A stretch of DNA of 64,000 nucleotides, taken from assembly GCA_012837155.1 (NCBI GenBank), contig CP051546.1, forward strand, positions 1,033,075 through 1,097,074. The letters are read 5' to 3'. How positions within the stretch are numbered: the first letter of the stretch is position 1; every line of letters begins with the position of its first letter. The DNA is from Flavobacterium sp. Lineage in GTDB: Bacteria > Bacteroidota > Bacteroidia > Flavobacteriales > Flavobacteriaceae. Below the pieces are notes generated by a model. It was not told where the DNA came from. It saw only the letters and a list, made by a program, of their open reading frames with translations, and did not search any database. Shown in pieces: positions 26,090 through 36,153 of this stretch. The position numbers and the translations under genes are program-made.

Positions 26090-27387
26090 CGCTTAAGTCT
26101 TGAATTGTGTAAAAGGCTTCAGAAATAGAACTCAAAATAGGTGAGATATTTTTTGTTACATCAATAATTTTTGAAGACAGACCATCTTTATTTTTCTTTG
26201 CAAAATAAAAATTTGTTAAATCTTGATATTGATATTTTTTGGAATAGCCCTCTAAAGCCTCTATGAAGTAAGGACTATGTGAAGTTAAAACGATAGGGAT
26301 TGCAAATTCTTTAGACAATCTCACCAAAATTTCAGCATATTTTACTTGCCAAGTTGGATGTAAATGGACTTCTGGTTCATCAATAATTAATAAAGTATTG
26401 GAATTTAAAAGACCTTTTTGCAAAAGCATTTGTAATGCTCCAAAACTTTTTATTCCAGTTGCAACGTTGTTTAATTCAAATTCAACTTCTTGTTTTTTAA
26501 AGATTAAAACGTTTTTAGTATTAATTTGGAATTCTCCCTTAATAATTTCTGAAATTATTTCATTGAGTTTTTTAAAATCAATATTAGTGTCAGAAAAAAT
26601 ATCTTGTTCTTTTTCGGTTGAAATATTTTACTGTTTAAATGCTGATTCTTGTCTCGAAGTACATTAGTGAATCTCATTAAGTTTCTGTCTTCAAGTTTTA
26701 TGGGGGATTCTATAAAATAAACGTTATCATAATAAAAATTAGATTTTGAATTAAAACCGTCGAATATTGGTTGCTCTTCAAAAGTGATTTTTTTGCTATT
26801 TATTCCTAAAATTTCAATAAAAGAAGAAGAATTGGATGTGAATTTATTCTGTATTTGGTTGCCAAACTCATTTTCAAAAAAAGATTCTAATTCATAATGT
26901 AACACCTCGTCAGAATCAATGTTAATATTAATTCGCCTTAGGATATCGTCAAGAAAAACAGAAAGTTGGGTTTTTACAGATTGATTTGAAAACTCATTAT
27001 AGAGATTTCGAATGCTATCAAGTTCGGAAAAAAGATAATCTGCCGTATCAACATTTTCAGAGTTAATTCTAAAATTAAATTTCACAAAGAAAGAATCTCT
27101 ATTTTCTAAAAATTTAGAGATAAACTCAGACTGAATCTTTTCGTCTTTTTCATTTGCTGATTTTGTTCTTAATAAAAGATTTCTAACGTCCCGAATTCTA
27201 TTTTTTACAAATTCATTTTCGAAGCGTTAAAACTATCTTCATCAAGATTTACTCCCCTAATTAAAGCATACAAAATCTTTCCAATAGTGCTTTTTCCAGA
27301 ATCATTTTGGCCGGCAATTAAAGTAATTCCATCAACATTAATATCGGCTTCCTCAATAATTCCAATATTTTGAAGTTTTAATCTCAT
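26079..27387 (-). CDS. ABC/AAA-type ATPase (SMC/OLD-like), partner of the nuclease-like protein, two frame breaks (436 aa)
   Basis: N-terminus MRLKLQNIGIIEEADINV with Walker A GQNDSGKST at residues 26-34. A long central helical region follows (ENVDTADYLFSELDSIRNLYNEF and on), then the ABC-signature-like NNVATGIKSFGALQMLLQKG, Walker B TLLIIDEPEVHLHP (about 335-348), and the switch VLTSHSPYFIEAL. This is the AAA_15/AAA_21 arrangement used by OLD, PtuA, AriA and related defence ATPases, but no Toprim domain follows. Frame breaks are at the T4 runs 27216-27219 and 26626-26629; adding one base at each gives exactly 436 codons plus stop. It lies 54 bases after map and overlaps the nuclease-like gene. 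Confidence 0.75.
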
Positions 27388-27441
27388 TATTTTTTTTGTA
27401 AATATAGTTAATTTTTTTGACGTGTTAATTGAAATTTGTGT

Positions 27442-28260
27442 CTAAATCACTAAAGGTACTTTTCTAAACTCATCCTCCTCGTTGCTCACAATTCCTAGTG
27501 CTTGATAGATGTATGCAAAAGTCGAAAGTAATTCGGGTTTCCCGTCTATCAAAGCTACATCGTGCTCAAAATGAGCGCTTGGTTTTCCGTCGGCAGTTAG
27601 GATTGTCCAGCCGTCTTTGAGTTGTTTTTATGTTTTTGGTTCCCATGTTAATCATGGGCTCAATAGCAACTACCATTCCTTCGACAAAGAGTTTTCCACG
27701 ACCACGTTTTCCGTAGTTAGGCATTTCTGGATCTTCATGCATTTTTTGCCCAACGCCATGACCAACTAATTCTCGTACAACTCCGTAACCGTGACTTTCG
27801 GTATATTTTTGGATGGCATTCCCAACATCTTCTACACGATTTCCAGCTTTAAATTCTCGAATTCCAACGTACAGAGATTCTTTGGTTACTTGTAATATTT
27901 TTTGGTTTCGGGTGCAACTTCGCCAATTTCGAAAGAATAGGCGTGGTCGCCGTGAAACCCATTTTTGAAGGCACCACAATCTACCGAAATTACATCGCCA
28001 CTTTTTAAGGGAATAGTGTTAGGGATTCCGTGAACAACCTGAGCATTTGGACTCATACAAAGTGAGTTCGGAAAACCATATAATCCCAGAAAACTTGGAA
28101 CTGCACCGTGGTCTCGAATGAATTCTTCGGCTAATTTGTCTAAGTGTAATGTGGTCACTCCTTCTTTGATTTCGGAAGCAATCATTCCTAATGTTTTCGA
28201 AACGATTAAGGCACTTTCGCGCATTAATTCTATTTCTTCTCTTGATTTTATTATAATCAT
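27442..28260 (-). CDS. map: Type I methionine aminopeptidase, two frame breaks (272 aa)
   Basis: Removes the N-terminal Met from nascent proteins with a di-metal centre. Seen in order: MIIIKSREEIELMRESALIVSKTL, HGAVPSFLGLYGFPNSLC, VVHGIPNTIPLKSGDVISVDCGAF with a metal Asp, HGDHAYSFEIGE with the second Asp, then in the next frame VGHGVGQKMHEDPEMPNYG with a metal His, VVAIEPMINMG with a metal Glu, and finally HFEHDVALIDGKPELLS. The breaks are at the T6 run 27898-27903 (one short) and the T5 run 27625-27629 (one long). Correcting both gives 272 aa, the standard length. Essential gene, so the breaks are almost surely errors. Confidence 0.92.
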
Positions 28261-28278
28261 AAGTCAATTTTCAGACGG

Positions 28279-28286
28279 CAAAAATA
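28279..28286 (-). promoter_or_regulatory. Bacteroidota -7 box for map
   Basis: Minus strand TATTTTTG (TAnnTTTG) 18 bases before the map start. It may also drive the ATPase, nuclease and methyltransferase genes downstream. Confidence 0.45.
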
Positions 28287-28323
28287 CAATTTAAAAATTA
28301 TTTAATTCGGATTCGCCATAATT

Positions 28324-29711
28324 TTATATAGCTCTGAATTGGAAGTGAAAAAAACGATTTTCTAAAGCAATTTGAGAAAGTTGGGTACTTACTAAATTAT
28401 TTTCTCTGGTGTTGATTAAGAAAAGAGAACTCTCCCCTAAAGTAAACAATCGTTCCTCAGATTGAAGCATTGTATCATAATCGATAACCAATTTGTTTAT
28501 TAATTTTTGCTGTTTGACCAAGGACTGGATTTCTGTTTTTTGTGCACTAATTTTATTTGTTAGTTGCACTTTTTCTAAATCACGGATAAACTCGGATTCC
28601 TGAATTTTGTATTTTGCTAGTTTTAAGCTGCCTCGTTCTTTCCTTAAAAATAATGGAAAATAAAAATCAACCCCCACTTTGTAATTATTAGAATTGTTGG
28701 GAATTCTTGGGTTTGGCTGGGCTAAATAGGAATATCCCACGTCAATTTTTGGCAACAGTATATTGGCTTTCATTTTTTTATCTACGGTCAATAAATCTAT
28801 TTTACTTTGCAAAGCTTCAATTTTGGGATGATTCAATACTGAAAATTCTGGATTGACTAATTCGCTAATATTCAAAGTTTCTTGAATAGTCTGATTCAAT
28901 TTTTTCTCAGGGATGATAGCATCTGAAAGTTCTAATGGGATGTTGTTTTCTAGCCAAAGAAAGTTCGATAATTCCAGTTTGGCTTTTGTTAATTTTAATT
29001 TTGAATCTTCAAGGGACAACAACCTGTTTTTGACAACAATTCCTGCTTCAATGCTGTCGATGGCTGGCTTGTCTCCTTCTTTTATTAAAGACGCAATACC
29101 TTTGTATCGCTTTTGTGCATTGCGGCTATAATTTTCATAAAGCAAATATTCTTCGTAGTTTTTTTTCCAATTAAAATACGCTACCGATGCATCGTATAAA
29201 ACGGCTATGGCTTCCAATTTTTGGTTTGCTTGGCTTAATTTGACTTGTATTTTCGCTTTTTGTAAATCGGACATTCGTTGGTTAATGAGTAATCCTTGTC
29301 CAAGCGGAACACTAATTCCTAATGATGTTAAGCCGTTACTAGGTGTTTTGTTTGAGGATTAAGGTAATAACCTTCATTTTCATCAAATCCTGCTTTTATG
29401 TCGATTCCATACCAAGTCGGGATTTTGAAACTGCTGTTCAATATCGAATAATACTCCGTACCCTGAAACTGCTTTTTATTATAATCCAATTCCAGTTTTG
29501 GGTCAAATCCACCACGAGCCATCATCAAATTAGCTTGTGCTTTACTGATTTCCAAGTTAGCGTTTTTGACTAACGGATGGTATTTTTTTACAAAACCCAA
29601 GTACTCATTGTAGCTCATTTCTTTAAGATTTAATGGGAGTTGTTCTTCTTTATTGGTCTGACTATAAATAGTTGTCCCTAATAAGGTAAGTAATAAAACA
29701 AGGTATTTCAT
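28324..29711 (-). CDS. TolC-family outer-membrane efflux protein, one frame break (462 aa)
   Basis: Signal peptide MKYLVLLLTLLGTTIYSQ, then LNLKEMSYNEYLGFVKKYHPLVKNANLEI and ARGGFDPKLELDYNKKQF, typical of the flavobacterial TolC branch. The second frame gives long amphipathic helices (KAKIQVKLSQANQKLEAIAVL, WKKNYEEYLLYENYSRNAQKRYKGI) and YLAQPNPRIPNNSNNYKVGVDFYFPLFLRKERG. The break is at the T4 run 29346-29349; one added base gives 462 aa. It is the last gene of the TetR-ABC-HlyD-TolC operon, four bases after HlyD, and would form the outer-membrane exit duct. Confidence 0.88.
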
Positions 29712-29715
29712 TATT

Positions 29716-31058
29716 TCATTTTTTAGAAGGTTTTTCTTTTCCTTTGTAATAATTAGGAGGAAACCCGTTAAGGGTTCTCCAAAATTCAAACCAAACCGGA
29801 ACTGTATTTAGTAAAGCTATGGTTTGTGCGCCTGATCCTATACTCAATTGTTTTGGCCAAGGTGCTTCATTTTTATCGGGCGCAATAAGTATTCTGAATT
29901 TTCCATTGTCACTAATGAAATTTTCTATGGCCACAACTTTGCCACCAAAAGTGCCATAAGACATATCAGGCCATCCAGAGAAAACAATTGTTGGCCAACC
30001 ATCAAACCAAACTCTTACTTTTTCTCCTCTTTTTATCAAAGACAAATCAATTGGATCTACAAAAGATTCTACGGCAATGTCATATTTAGAAGGCATAATC
30101 GTTGCAATGGGAATTCCTTCTTTAATGTTTTCCCCAATTCCTGATTGGAGAGTTCTATTGATATAGCCGTTTTGTGGAGCTTTGATGTAGTACATTCCAT
30201 TTCGAATGCTATAATTGGCATATTGATTCTCTAATTTGCTAACTTGACCTTCGGTGTCGTATTGATTGCTTATTGCTGTATATTGATCGCTTTGGACTTT
30301 TGAAATCTTCTCGGAATATTCAGCAACTATTCTGTTTATTTCTACTTCCGCATTGATGAATTCGTTTTTACTGGTGTAAAATTTATTTTCTTGAGTAATG
30401 ATTTTAGCTTCAGTTTCTTGCAGTTTTAAGCGTTTTTCTTCTACATCAGATAAAGATTTTAATCCTTCTTTGTTTAGTTGTAAGGAACGGTTGAATTGGG
30501 TATTGGCAATTTTTAATTGGGTTTTTGCCGCCACAAAATCGATACTATCACTTTTATTTTCATACGAACTTGCTTTATTTTATTCTCGGCTTGTTTGAGT
30601 TTTAAAACTTTTTCTCTTTCGATAGCTTGCATTTGTGCAGAAAGTGTAGCTACTTTAGAACCGTAAGATTTCAAGGATTGCTTTTTTGCGTTTACCTGAT
30701 TTTTAGTGTTTTTTACCAAATTAGGATCCATATAATCTTCCTTTATCTCAGATATAAAAAGAATCGTGTCTCCTTTTTTTACATAATCACCTTCTTGAAC
30801 ATACCATTTTTCTATTCGACCAGAAATAACAGATTGAATAGTTTGTGGTCTTTGATTGGGCTTTAAAGTTGTGACTGCTCCTGAACCTGAAATGTTTTGA
30901 GTCCAAGGCAAGAAAAGTGCTATTAAGGCAAGTGCAGAAACCGAAAAAATTATTCTATTCAATATTTTATAATGCGGTCTGTTGCTCAAGTTCTTGACTG
31001 TGGAATATTTTTCTAGAGCCTCATTATTTATTGGGTTTTTGTCGGATATATTTAGCAT
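29716..31058 (-). CDS. HlyD-family membrane-fusion protein, one frame break (447 aa)
   Basis: One membrane span (YKILNRIIFSVSALALIALFLPW, about residues 33-55), then the biotinyl-lipoyl half GAVTTLKPNQRPQTIQSVISGRIEKWYVQEGDYVKKGDTILF. A long coiled coil follows (MQAIEREKVLKLKQAENKIKQ and LKLQETEAKIITQENKFY), then the second lipoyl half YIKAPQNGYINRTLQSGIGENIKEG and a beta domain. The frame breaks at the T4 run 30552-30555; one added base gives 447 aa. It joins the ABC exporter (five bases upstream) with the TolC protein downstream. Start ATG 31058 (MLNISDKNP) rather than the upstream in-frame codon inside the ABC gene. Confidence 0.88.
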
Positions 31059-31062
31059 AATC

Positions 31063-32721
31063 TTATTTATTTGTGTCAGATAATATGGTGCCTTTTTGCA
31101 TTGTAATTTCTCTTGAGCATTTAGTAAGCCAATGTGGGTTTTGGGAGGAGACAACTACCGTCCATTTGTTTTTTTCGGATGTAATAAAGTCGATGATTTC
31201 ATTTGCTACTTTAACGTCCATTTTATCGGTTGGTTCTTCATAAAATAAAATGTTGGGTTTGTGGATAATGCTTCTTGCTAACAAGATTTTTTGGGAATTT
31301 GAAGAAGATAATTCTTTTCCTTCAGGAAAAATTTTAGTGTCTAATCCTTTTGGTAATGTTTTAATAAAACTAGTAAGTTGAACCCCGTCAAGAGCCCACT
31401 TTAAATCTTCAGGACTGATACTTTTATCATTGAAGGTAATGTTTTCTAAAATAGTTCCTTCAAAAGGAGTTTCTCCTTGAATAATGCTTCCTATTTTAGA
31501 ACGGTATTGGTTACTATCTATTTTTCTAAAAGTATCGTCATTGATGTAAAAATTACCAGAGGTTGGATGCAACAAGCCAGAAAGTACTCGAATCAAAGTC
31601 GTTTTTCCAGAGCCATTTTCTCCATCGATTATTATTTTCTCTCCAGGATTTATTTTTAAATTAATGTTCTTTAAGATTCCAAATGTTGTTTTTGGGAACT
31701 GAAACTCCATATTTTCTGTTTCAATACTGATATTGGTATAACAACTTTTGTTATCCGTAGCAACTTCTTCTTCTAATTCCATATCGGTAACTTGACCAAT
31801 TTTCTCAACAGCGGTTAGTACATCATAAAAAGTTTCTAGTCCAAGAATGATTTTTTCGACCGAGTTAATGACTAATAATATAATGATTTCTGAAGCAACA
31901 AATTGCCCAATATTCATTCGCTGATTCAACACTAAATAACCGCCAATGATTAGTAAACTTGCCGTAATGATTACTTTAAAAATAATCAAATGGCTAAATT
32001 GCTTTTTGATTACATTAAAATGATTTTCTCGACTGTATAGATATTCTTTTATAAAACCGTTATTCTTTTCTAAAGCAAAATTATAATTAAGTTCTTTTCT
32101 AAAACTAAAATTGTTACGAGCAATTTCTTGTATCCAACCTGCGGTTTTGTATTTGTTTTTGGATTCTTTTAAGCTAGTCGTAATTCCGTTAGTATACGAA
32201 AATTTAAAAATAATGTATAAAAGTATCAACAATAAAATGCCAAAAATAATAAAGAACGGATGGTAAAAGGATAATAAAACAATGCCAAAAACAATTTGCA
32301 AAATGGCGGCCGAAAAATCCACTAATAATTTTGAAGTCCCTTTTTGAATGGTAAGTGTGTCAAAAAAACGGTTGGCTAATTCTGGCAGATGATGGTCGTA
32401 AAGTTCTTTAATTTCTATTCTTGGCAATCGAGCAGCAAATTCGAATGACGAGCGGACAAACATTTTTTGTTGCAAGTTTTCGGTAATTCGCAATTGCATT
32501 AAAGATAAGATACCTACTAGAACCACACCAAAAACTACAAGAGTTACCAATACAATCCATGAAGTGCTTACTCGACCGGATTGAATTAAATTCACAATGG
32601 CTTGAATTCCTAATGGTAAAGATAAACTAACGATTCCTGCAAAAATGGCATAAAAAAAGATTTGTGACACATCTTTTTTGTCTAATTCTAAAAGGTTGAA
32701 TAGTCGTTTTAATGAAGTCAT
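31063..32721 (-). CDS. Peptidase-less ABC exporter with altered ATPase motifs (552 aa)
   Basis: Six-span membrane domain (for example FFYAIFAGIVSLSLPLGIQAIV, WIVLVTLVVFGVVLVGILSLM, AILQIVFGIVLLSFYHPFFIIFGIL), then a nucleotide-binding domain with intact Walker A GENGSGKTT. The other motifs depart from the usual form: the LSGGQ signature reads LSSSNSQK, Walker B reads ILFYEEPTDKMD (Glu where the Mg-binding Asp is expected) and the switch reads VVSSQNPHW with no His at the normal place. It forms the inner-membrane part of a type I secretion-like complex with the HlyD and TolC genes downstream. Substrate unknown. ATG 32721 (MTSLKRLFNLLELDKKD) chosen. Confidence 0.85.
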   Translation of the reverse strand: MTSLKRLFNLLELDKKDVSQIFFYAIFAGIVSLSLPLGIQAIVNLIQSGRVSTSWIVLVTLVVFGVVLVGILSLMQLRITENLQQKMFVRSSFEFAARLPRIEIKELYDHHLPELANRFFDTLTIQKGTSKLLVDFSAAILQIVFGIVLLSFYHPFFIIFGILLLILLYIIFKFSYTNGITTSLKESKNKYKTAGWIQEIARNNFSFRKELNYNFALEKNNGFIKEYLYSRENHFNVIKKQFSHLIIFKVIITASLLIIGGYLVLNQRMNIGQFVASEIIILLVINSVEKIILGLETFYDVLTAVEKIGQVTDMELEEEVATDNKSCYTNISIETENMEFQFPKTTFGILKNINLKINPGEKIIIDGENGSGKTTLIRVLSGLLHPTSGNFYINDDTFRKIDSNQYRSKIGSIIQGETPFEGTILENITFNDKSISPEDLKWALDGVQLTSFIKTLPKGLDTKIFPEGKELSSSNSQKILLARSIIHKPNILFYEEPTDKMDVKVANEIIDFITSEKNKWTVVVSSQNPHWLTKCSREITMQKGTILSDTNK

Positions 32722-32725
32722 ATTT

Positions 32726-33400
32726 TTATTTTTTAAGTACATTTTCAATTAAGTTGAAATAAAAATCAGTAGGACTAATAATGAGGCTGCAATCAGTAAT
32801 AGATTGCATGTGGTCTTTCAAAAAATGTTGGTGTAAAGCTCCTTCAACAATACTTGATGCTAGGCTTTTGGCGTATAAATAATCCGGATTTACTTCTTTT
32901 ATTATAGTTGTTAATCTATTGATGATTCGGATGTATATAAAATAAAAACCTTCTTTGTTTTCTTGGTCTACTTCTTTGGTGTGAAAAGTTTTAGTAAATT
33001 CTGCAATAATAATTTTATTTAAAATAGACTCGTTAATGTGTAATGTTTTTTGATCATCTTCTACTTTTTCTGCAACTATTGAAACGGCTTTCTTTAGTTT
33101 TTCCCAAGAATCCGAATAATTAGATATGGCAAATACTAATCGGTATTCTATCCAACTCCAATACCAAGAAGATAAATACACCAATAATTTGTGCTTATTT
33201 TCGAAATAGCGATAGATAGAACTTTCGTTAGAACCTATTTTTTCTCCTAATTTTTTAAATGTAAATTCTTCAAAGCCAATACTGTCTATTAAAAGTATGC
33301 TCTCTTGAATGATTTTTTTGCCTAATGTAGAGGTTTCAGGGTCTTTTACATAGAGCCTTTCGTTTATTTGAATTTTGATGTTTGATAAAATTTGTTCCAT
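32726..33400 (-). CDS. TetR/AcrR-family regulator (224 aa)
   Basis: N-terminal HTH of the TetR type: KKIIQESILLIDSIGFEEFTFKKLGEKIGSNESSIYRYFENKHKLLVYL (about residues 28-76). The C-terminal ligand domain is all-helical and distinctive (WYWSWIEYRLVFAISNYSDSW). It is the first gene of the TetR-ABC-HlyD-TolC run with only four bases to the ABC gene, so it probably controls the exporter operon including itself. Start ATG 33400. No indel. Confidence 0.88.
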   Translation of the reverse strand: MEQILSNIKIQINERLYVKDPETSTLGKKIIQESILLIDSIGFEEFTFKKLGEKIGSNESSIYRYFENKHKLLVYLSSWYWSWIEYRLVFAISNYSDSWEKLKKAVSIVAEKVEDDQKTLHINESILNKIIIAEFTKTFHTKEVDQENKEGFYFIYIRIINRLTTIIKEVNPDYLYAKSLASSIVEGALHQHFLKDHMQSITDCSLIISPTDFYFNLIENVLKK

Positions 33401-33478
33401 GGAATATTATAAATCTATTAATTGATTTTTATGCTTTCATATTTTAAAAGAATTACATACTAATTTTGAAGCCAAAAT

Positions 33479-34092
33479 TTATGTTTTCAGGCGGTAATAG
33501 TGAGGGGGTAATTTTATTGTTTTTAAATCCAAATACCGTAGATGATTTAAGCCTTTAAGTTCTTGTGGAATTTCTTTAAACCTATTTTTATTCAGGTACA
33601 AAAATTCAAGCTTTTGTAGATTCCTAATTTCTATAGGAAGTGCATTCAAGTTGTCGTTTTCAAGATGCAATGATTTTAAATTGGGAAGTTTCCCTAATAA
33701 TCTAAGCGTTTTGGGTAGATTGATGCTTTTTGCTTCATTCAGATACAATTCTTCCAAATTTGTAAGTTTGTAAAAATTATCTGAAAGTTCTATAAAGTCA
33801 TTTCGACTCAAATCAAGTACTTTTAACTTAGAAAGCTGAGAAATCGATTTGGGGATTGATTTTAAATGATCATTCTTCAAATTTAGATATTCTAAGTTTT
33901 TAAAAACCCCGAAATTTTGATTCTCTAAATCAATATTTTGACCACTCAAATTCAATCGAACCACCAATTCTGGTTCTAATAATGCTTTTTTTAAATCCTT
34001 GTATTCCTTGTTTTTTTCTTTATTTTCTATTTGAGCCAAACTAAATTGAGAAAAAGTAAACTAAACACAATTAATGAATATAGGCTTTTCAT
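33479..34092 (-). CDS. Secreted leucine-rich-repeat protein, one frame break (204 aa)
   Basis: About five leucine-rich repeats of the small bacterial type: NLEYLNLKNDHLKSIPKSI, KLKVLDLSRNDFIEL, NLEELYLNEAKSINLP, NLKSLHLENDNLNALPIEI, KLEFLYLNKNRFKEIPQEL. The visible long frame starts at 34039, but ATG 34092 reads a signal peptide (MKSLYSLIVFSLLF) in another frame. One added base in the A5 run 34050-34054 joins it to SQFSLAQIENKEKNKE, giving a proper signal peptide and 204 aa. Probably an extracytoplasmic binding protein of unknown partner. Confidence 0.75.
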
Positions 34093-34182
34093 AAGTTAGA
34101 AGATTTGATTAATAATTTTTATTGCAAATATAATAGTAATACTTTTAAAAATGAAATTTTAACTTTTATTTGTGTTTTTAAG

Positions 34183-34424
34183 ATGCAAATCTTATTGTTT
34201 TCAATCGCAAAAGATGAGGATAGTAGAATTGTGTCTTTCCTAAAAAAAAGAACAGGGATGGTAACCACTCGTTCGCATATTCAATATATCATTGTCGAAA
34301 ACGGGATTACCAATTTATACGGAAAAAAACCACAAAAACGTGCAACGGAATTGGTAAAATGGTACATTCAAAGCATCAGGAATGGATTGAGAGGAAATAT
34401 TGTAATTTGATAAACGCCAGATAA
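34183..34424 (+). pseudogene. C-terminal remnant of an acetyl-CoA hydrolase/CoA-transferase
   Basis: About 80 residues match the C-terminal end of the acetyl-CoA hydrolase/transferase family: SRIVSFLKKRTGMVTTRSHI, QYIIVENGITNLYGKKPQKRATELV, which correspond to the family's GxVVTTRAHVHYVVTEYG and LYGKxxxxRAxAL. After a one-base shift near 34360 it continues LVHSKHQEWIERKYCNLINAR and stops at 34422-34424. The catalytic Glu and CoA domains (normally some 350 more residues) are absent; the LRR gene occupies the upstream side. It ends at a terminator that was later split by IS1182. I read it as a genuine deletion remnant. Confidence 0.65.
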
Positions 34425-34426
34425 AA

Positions 34427-34443
34427 AAAGAGCCTCACAATTG
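34427..34443. terminator. Left half of a terminator split by IS1182 (other half 36195-36213)
   Basis: Without the IS and one target copy the sequence reads AAAGAGCCTC-ACAATTGC-GAGACTCTTT: arms 34427-34436 and 36204-36213 pair at 9 of 10 positions. It would have ended both the CoA-transferase remnant (plus) and gpmI (minus). The 8-bp target CACAATTG is the apex of this hairpin. Confidence 0.75.
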
Positions 34444-34497
34444 GAGGGTACTGAAAAACATCACTTATTTTGATCAACGTTCTTTTTTAGATATTAA

Positions 34498-34543
34498 AAA
34501 ACCGCTTATAACAGGATTTTAAGCATCCGTTATAAGCGGTTTT
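34498..34543. terminator. Terminator inside IS1182, left end
   Basis: Perfect 15-bp stem AAAACCGCTTATAAC / GTTATAAGCGGTTTT. The same hairpin is present in copy 2 near 63606-63651. Confidence 0.85.
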
Positions 34544-34634
34544 ATTTTTGTAACTGTTTTTTATTGTTGATTGTATGTGTCTGTTTTTGACTTATACAGG
34601 TTCATTGGTAAAATGCACGTGTAGATTACATTTT

Positions 34635-36082
34635 CTACATTAATTTGAGTATTCTTTTTAAGTTGACTGTAAAAATTGCTATTGCACCTTGCATTTGCAT
34701 ATTGGTAATACCGTATGATATTGCTCTATCATAACCGTGTATATTTTTTAACTCGCTATTTTTAGCTTCTATCTTGTATCGATGTTTTGCTTTTTCTTTG
34801 TAATATTCTGTTTCTTGAAAAGCCATTTGGTCTTGATGCAATTCTGATTTTATGGATACCGAATACGTTTTTGTCTTGGCTCCATCTTTATAACAACCTT
34901 CCTTTAAAGGGCAATGCTTGCATTTTTCGACATCAAAATAGTAAGTATCTACTTGATTTACCCCGACATCTTTAGTGCCTTGGCGCGCTTTTCGTATTGC
35001 TAAATGCCCTGCTGGGCAAACAAACCTATCGGCATCTTTATTGTAATCAAATTTATCTTCATCTTTCCTAAAGCCTTGGGTTATAGATGGATTTAGACGC
35101 GCTACTATTTTTATGTTTTGTTCAGTTGTAATTTTAAGATTCTCTTTTCCAGAATAAGCTCCGTCGCCAATAATGGTATCTACATCAACTCCGTTTTCTT
35201 GACTGATTTCTAAAAGTTTAGGTAATTCTGGTCCATCGCCTTTTTCTCCAGATGTAACTACAGCCGCGGTAATGATGCGCTCTTCGGTCATAGCCAAATG
35301 AGTTTTGTAGCCAAAAAAGGAACTCTCGGCAGATTTATGACCTATTTTTGCATCGGTATCTTTGGATAGGGTTAAATTTTCTTGAGTGTCTTCTACGGAT
35401 TCTTTTAGCAGGTTTAATTTTTCTTTCACAGCGGGTATTGAACTTATAGACGGCTCATTTTCTATGCGTTTTTCTAACTCTTTGCAATAAGCCAGCTCCT
35501 TTTCTAAATCATTGTCGGTATTTTTTTGGGCATACGTTCTTTGAATTGGTCGTCAAAGGTGTATACTGTTTTTCGAAGTAACTTGGAGCGTTCTCTCAAT
35601 ACATCGATGGCTAAAAACGGATTAGATCTTGATAAAGTATGAGTGGCATCAACGATAATGGACTTCGAACGAATTATTCCTTTTTCAATAGCTATGGTTA
35701 CTGTTTTGTTTATCAATAGATTTAACAAGTCGGTGTCTTTCAAACGTAGTTTTCTGAATTTGGTCAACGAACTCGGATTAATAACATCGTCTTCTGGATT
35801 CATATCCAAAAAATATTTAAAGGACATATCGTAACGCGAACGTTCCACTACATCAACATCGGAAACGGTGTAAATTGTTTTAAGAAGCAAATACTTGAAC
35901 ATACGAACGGGACTTTCTGCCATACGTCCATTATTGGTGCAGTATTTATTTAACAACTCATCGTAGATAAATGAAAAGTCTATCAAATCGTTAATTTTTC
36001 TCAAAAGATTATTCCTTGGAATAATTAAATCATATAAAGAGGAATGCTCGCTGAACTGTATTGTTTGTTGCTGTACTAACAT
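34635..36082 (-). CDS. IS1182-family transposase, one frame break (482 aa)
   Basis: First frame (36082 to 35504): MLVQQQTIQFSEHSSLYDLI, GRMAESPVRMFKYLLLKTIYTVSD and SIIVDATHTLSRSNPF with the first catalytic Asp. Second frame: GHKSAESSFFGYKTHLAMTE, DTIIGDGAYSGKENL with the second Asp, FVCPAGHLAIRK, CKHCPLKEGC zinc-like cysteines, and RYKIEAKNSELKNIHGYDRAISYG with the catalytic Glu. Family length after adding one base in the T7 run 35521-35527 is 482 aa. Both catalytic halves are conserved, so the element may be active despite the apparent break. Confidence 0.9.
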
Positions 36083-36117
36083 GTAAAAAACCTTATAATT
36101 ACAGCTAAATATACCAA

Positions 36118-36153
36118 AAAAGGAGTAGAAATCCTAAGCTTTCTACTCCTTTT
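36118..36153. terminator. Terminator inside IS1182, right end
   Basis: AAAAGGAGTAGAAA (36118-36131) pairs with TTTCTACTCCTTTT (36140-36153), blocking read-through into the transposase gene from outside. Confidence 0.8.

Noticed and set aside
28324..33400. Bacteriocin or RTX toxin secretion cluster
   Set aside because: The HlyD/ABC/TolC genes have no peptidase C39 domain and no small precursor or RTX protein gene beside them, so a specific cargo cannot be claimed.
34441..34520. Second fragment of the phosphorylase (GRVLKNITYFDQ) near the first IS1182 copy
   Set aside because: The shared bases belong to the IS1182 end, not to the phosphorylase gene; they appear in both places because the IS is repeated.
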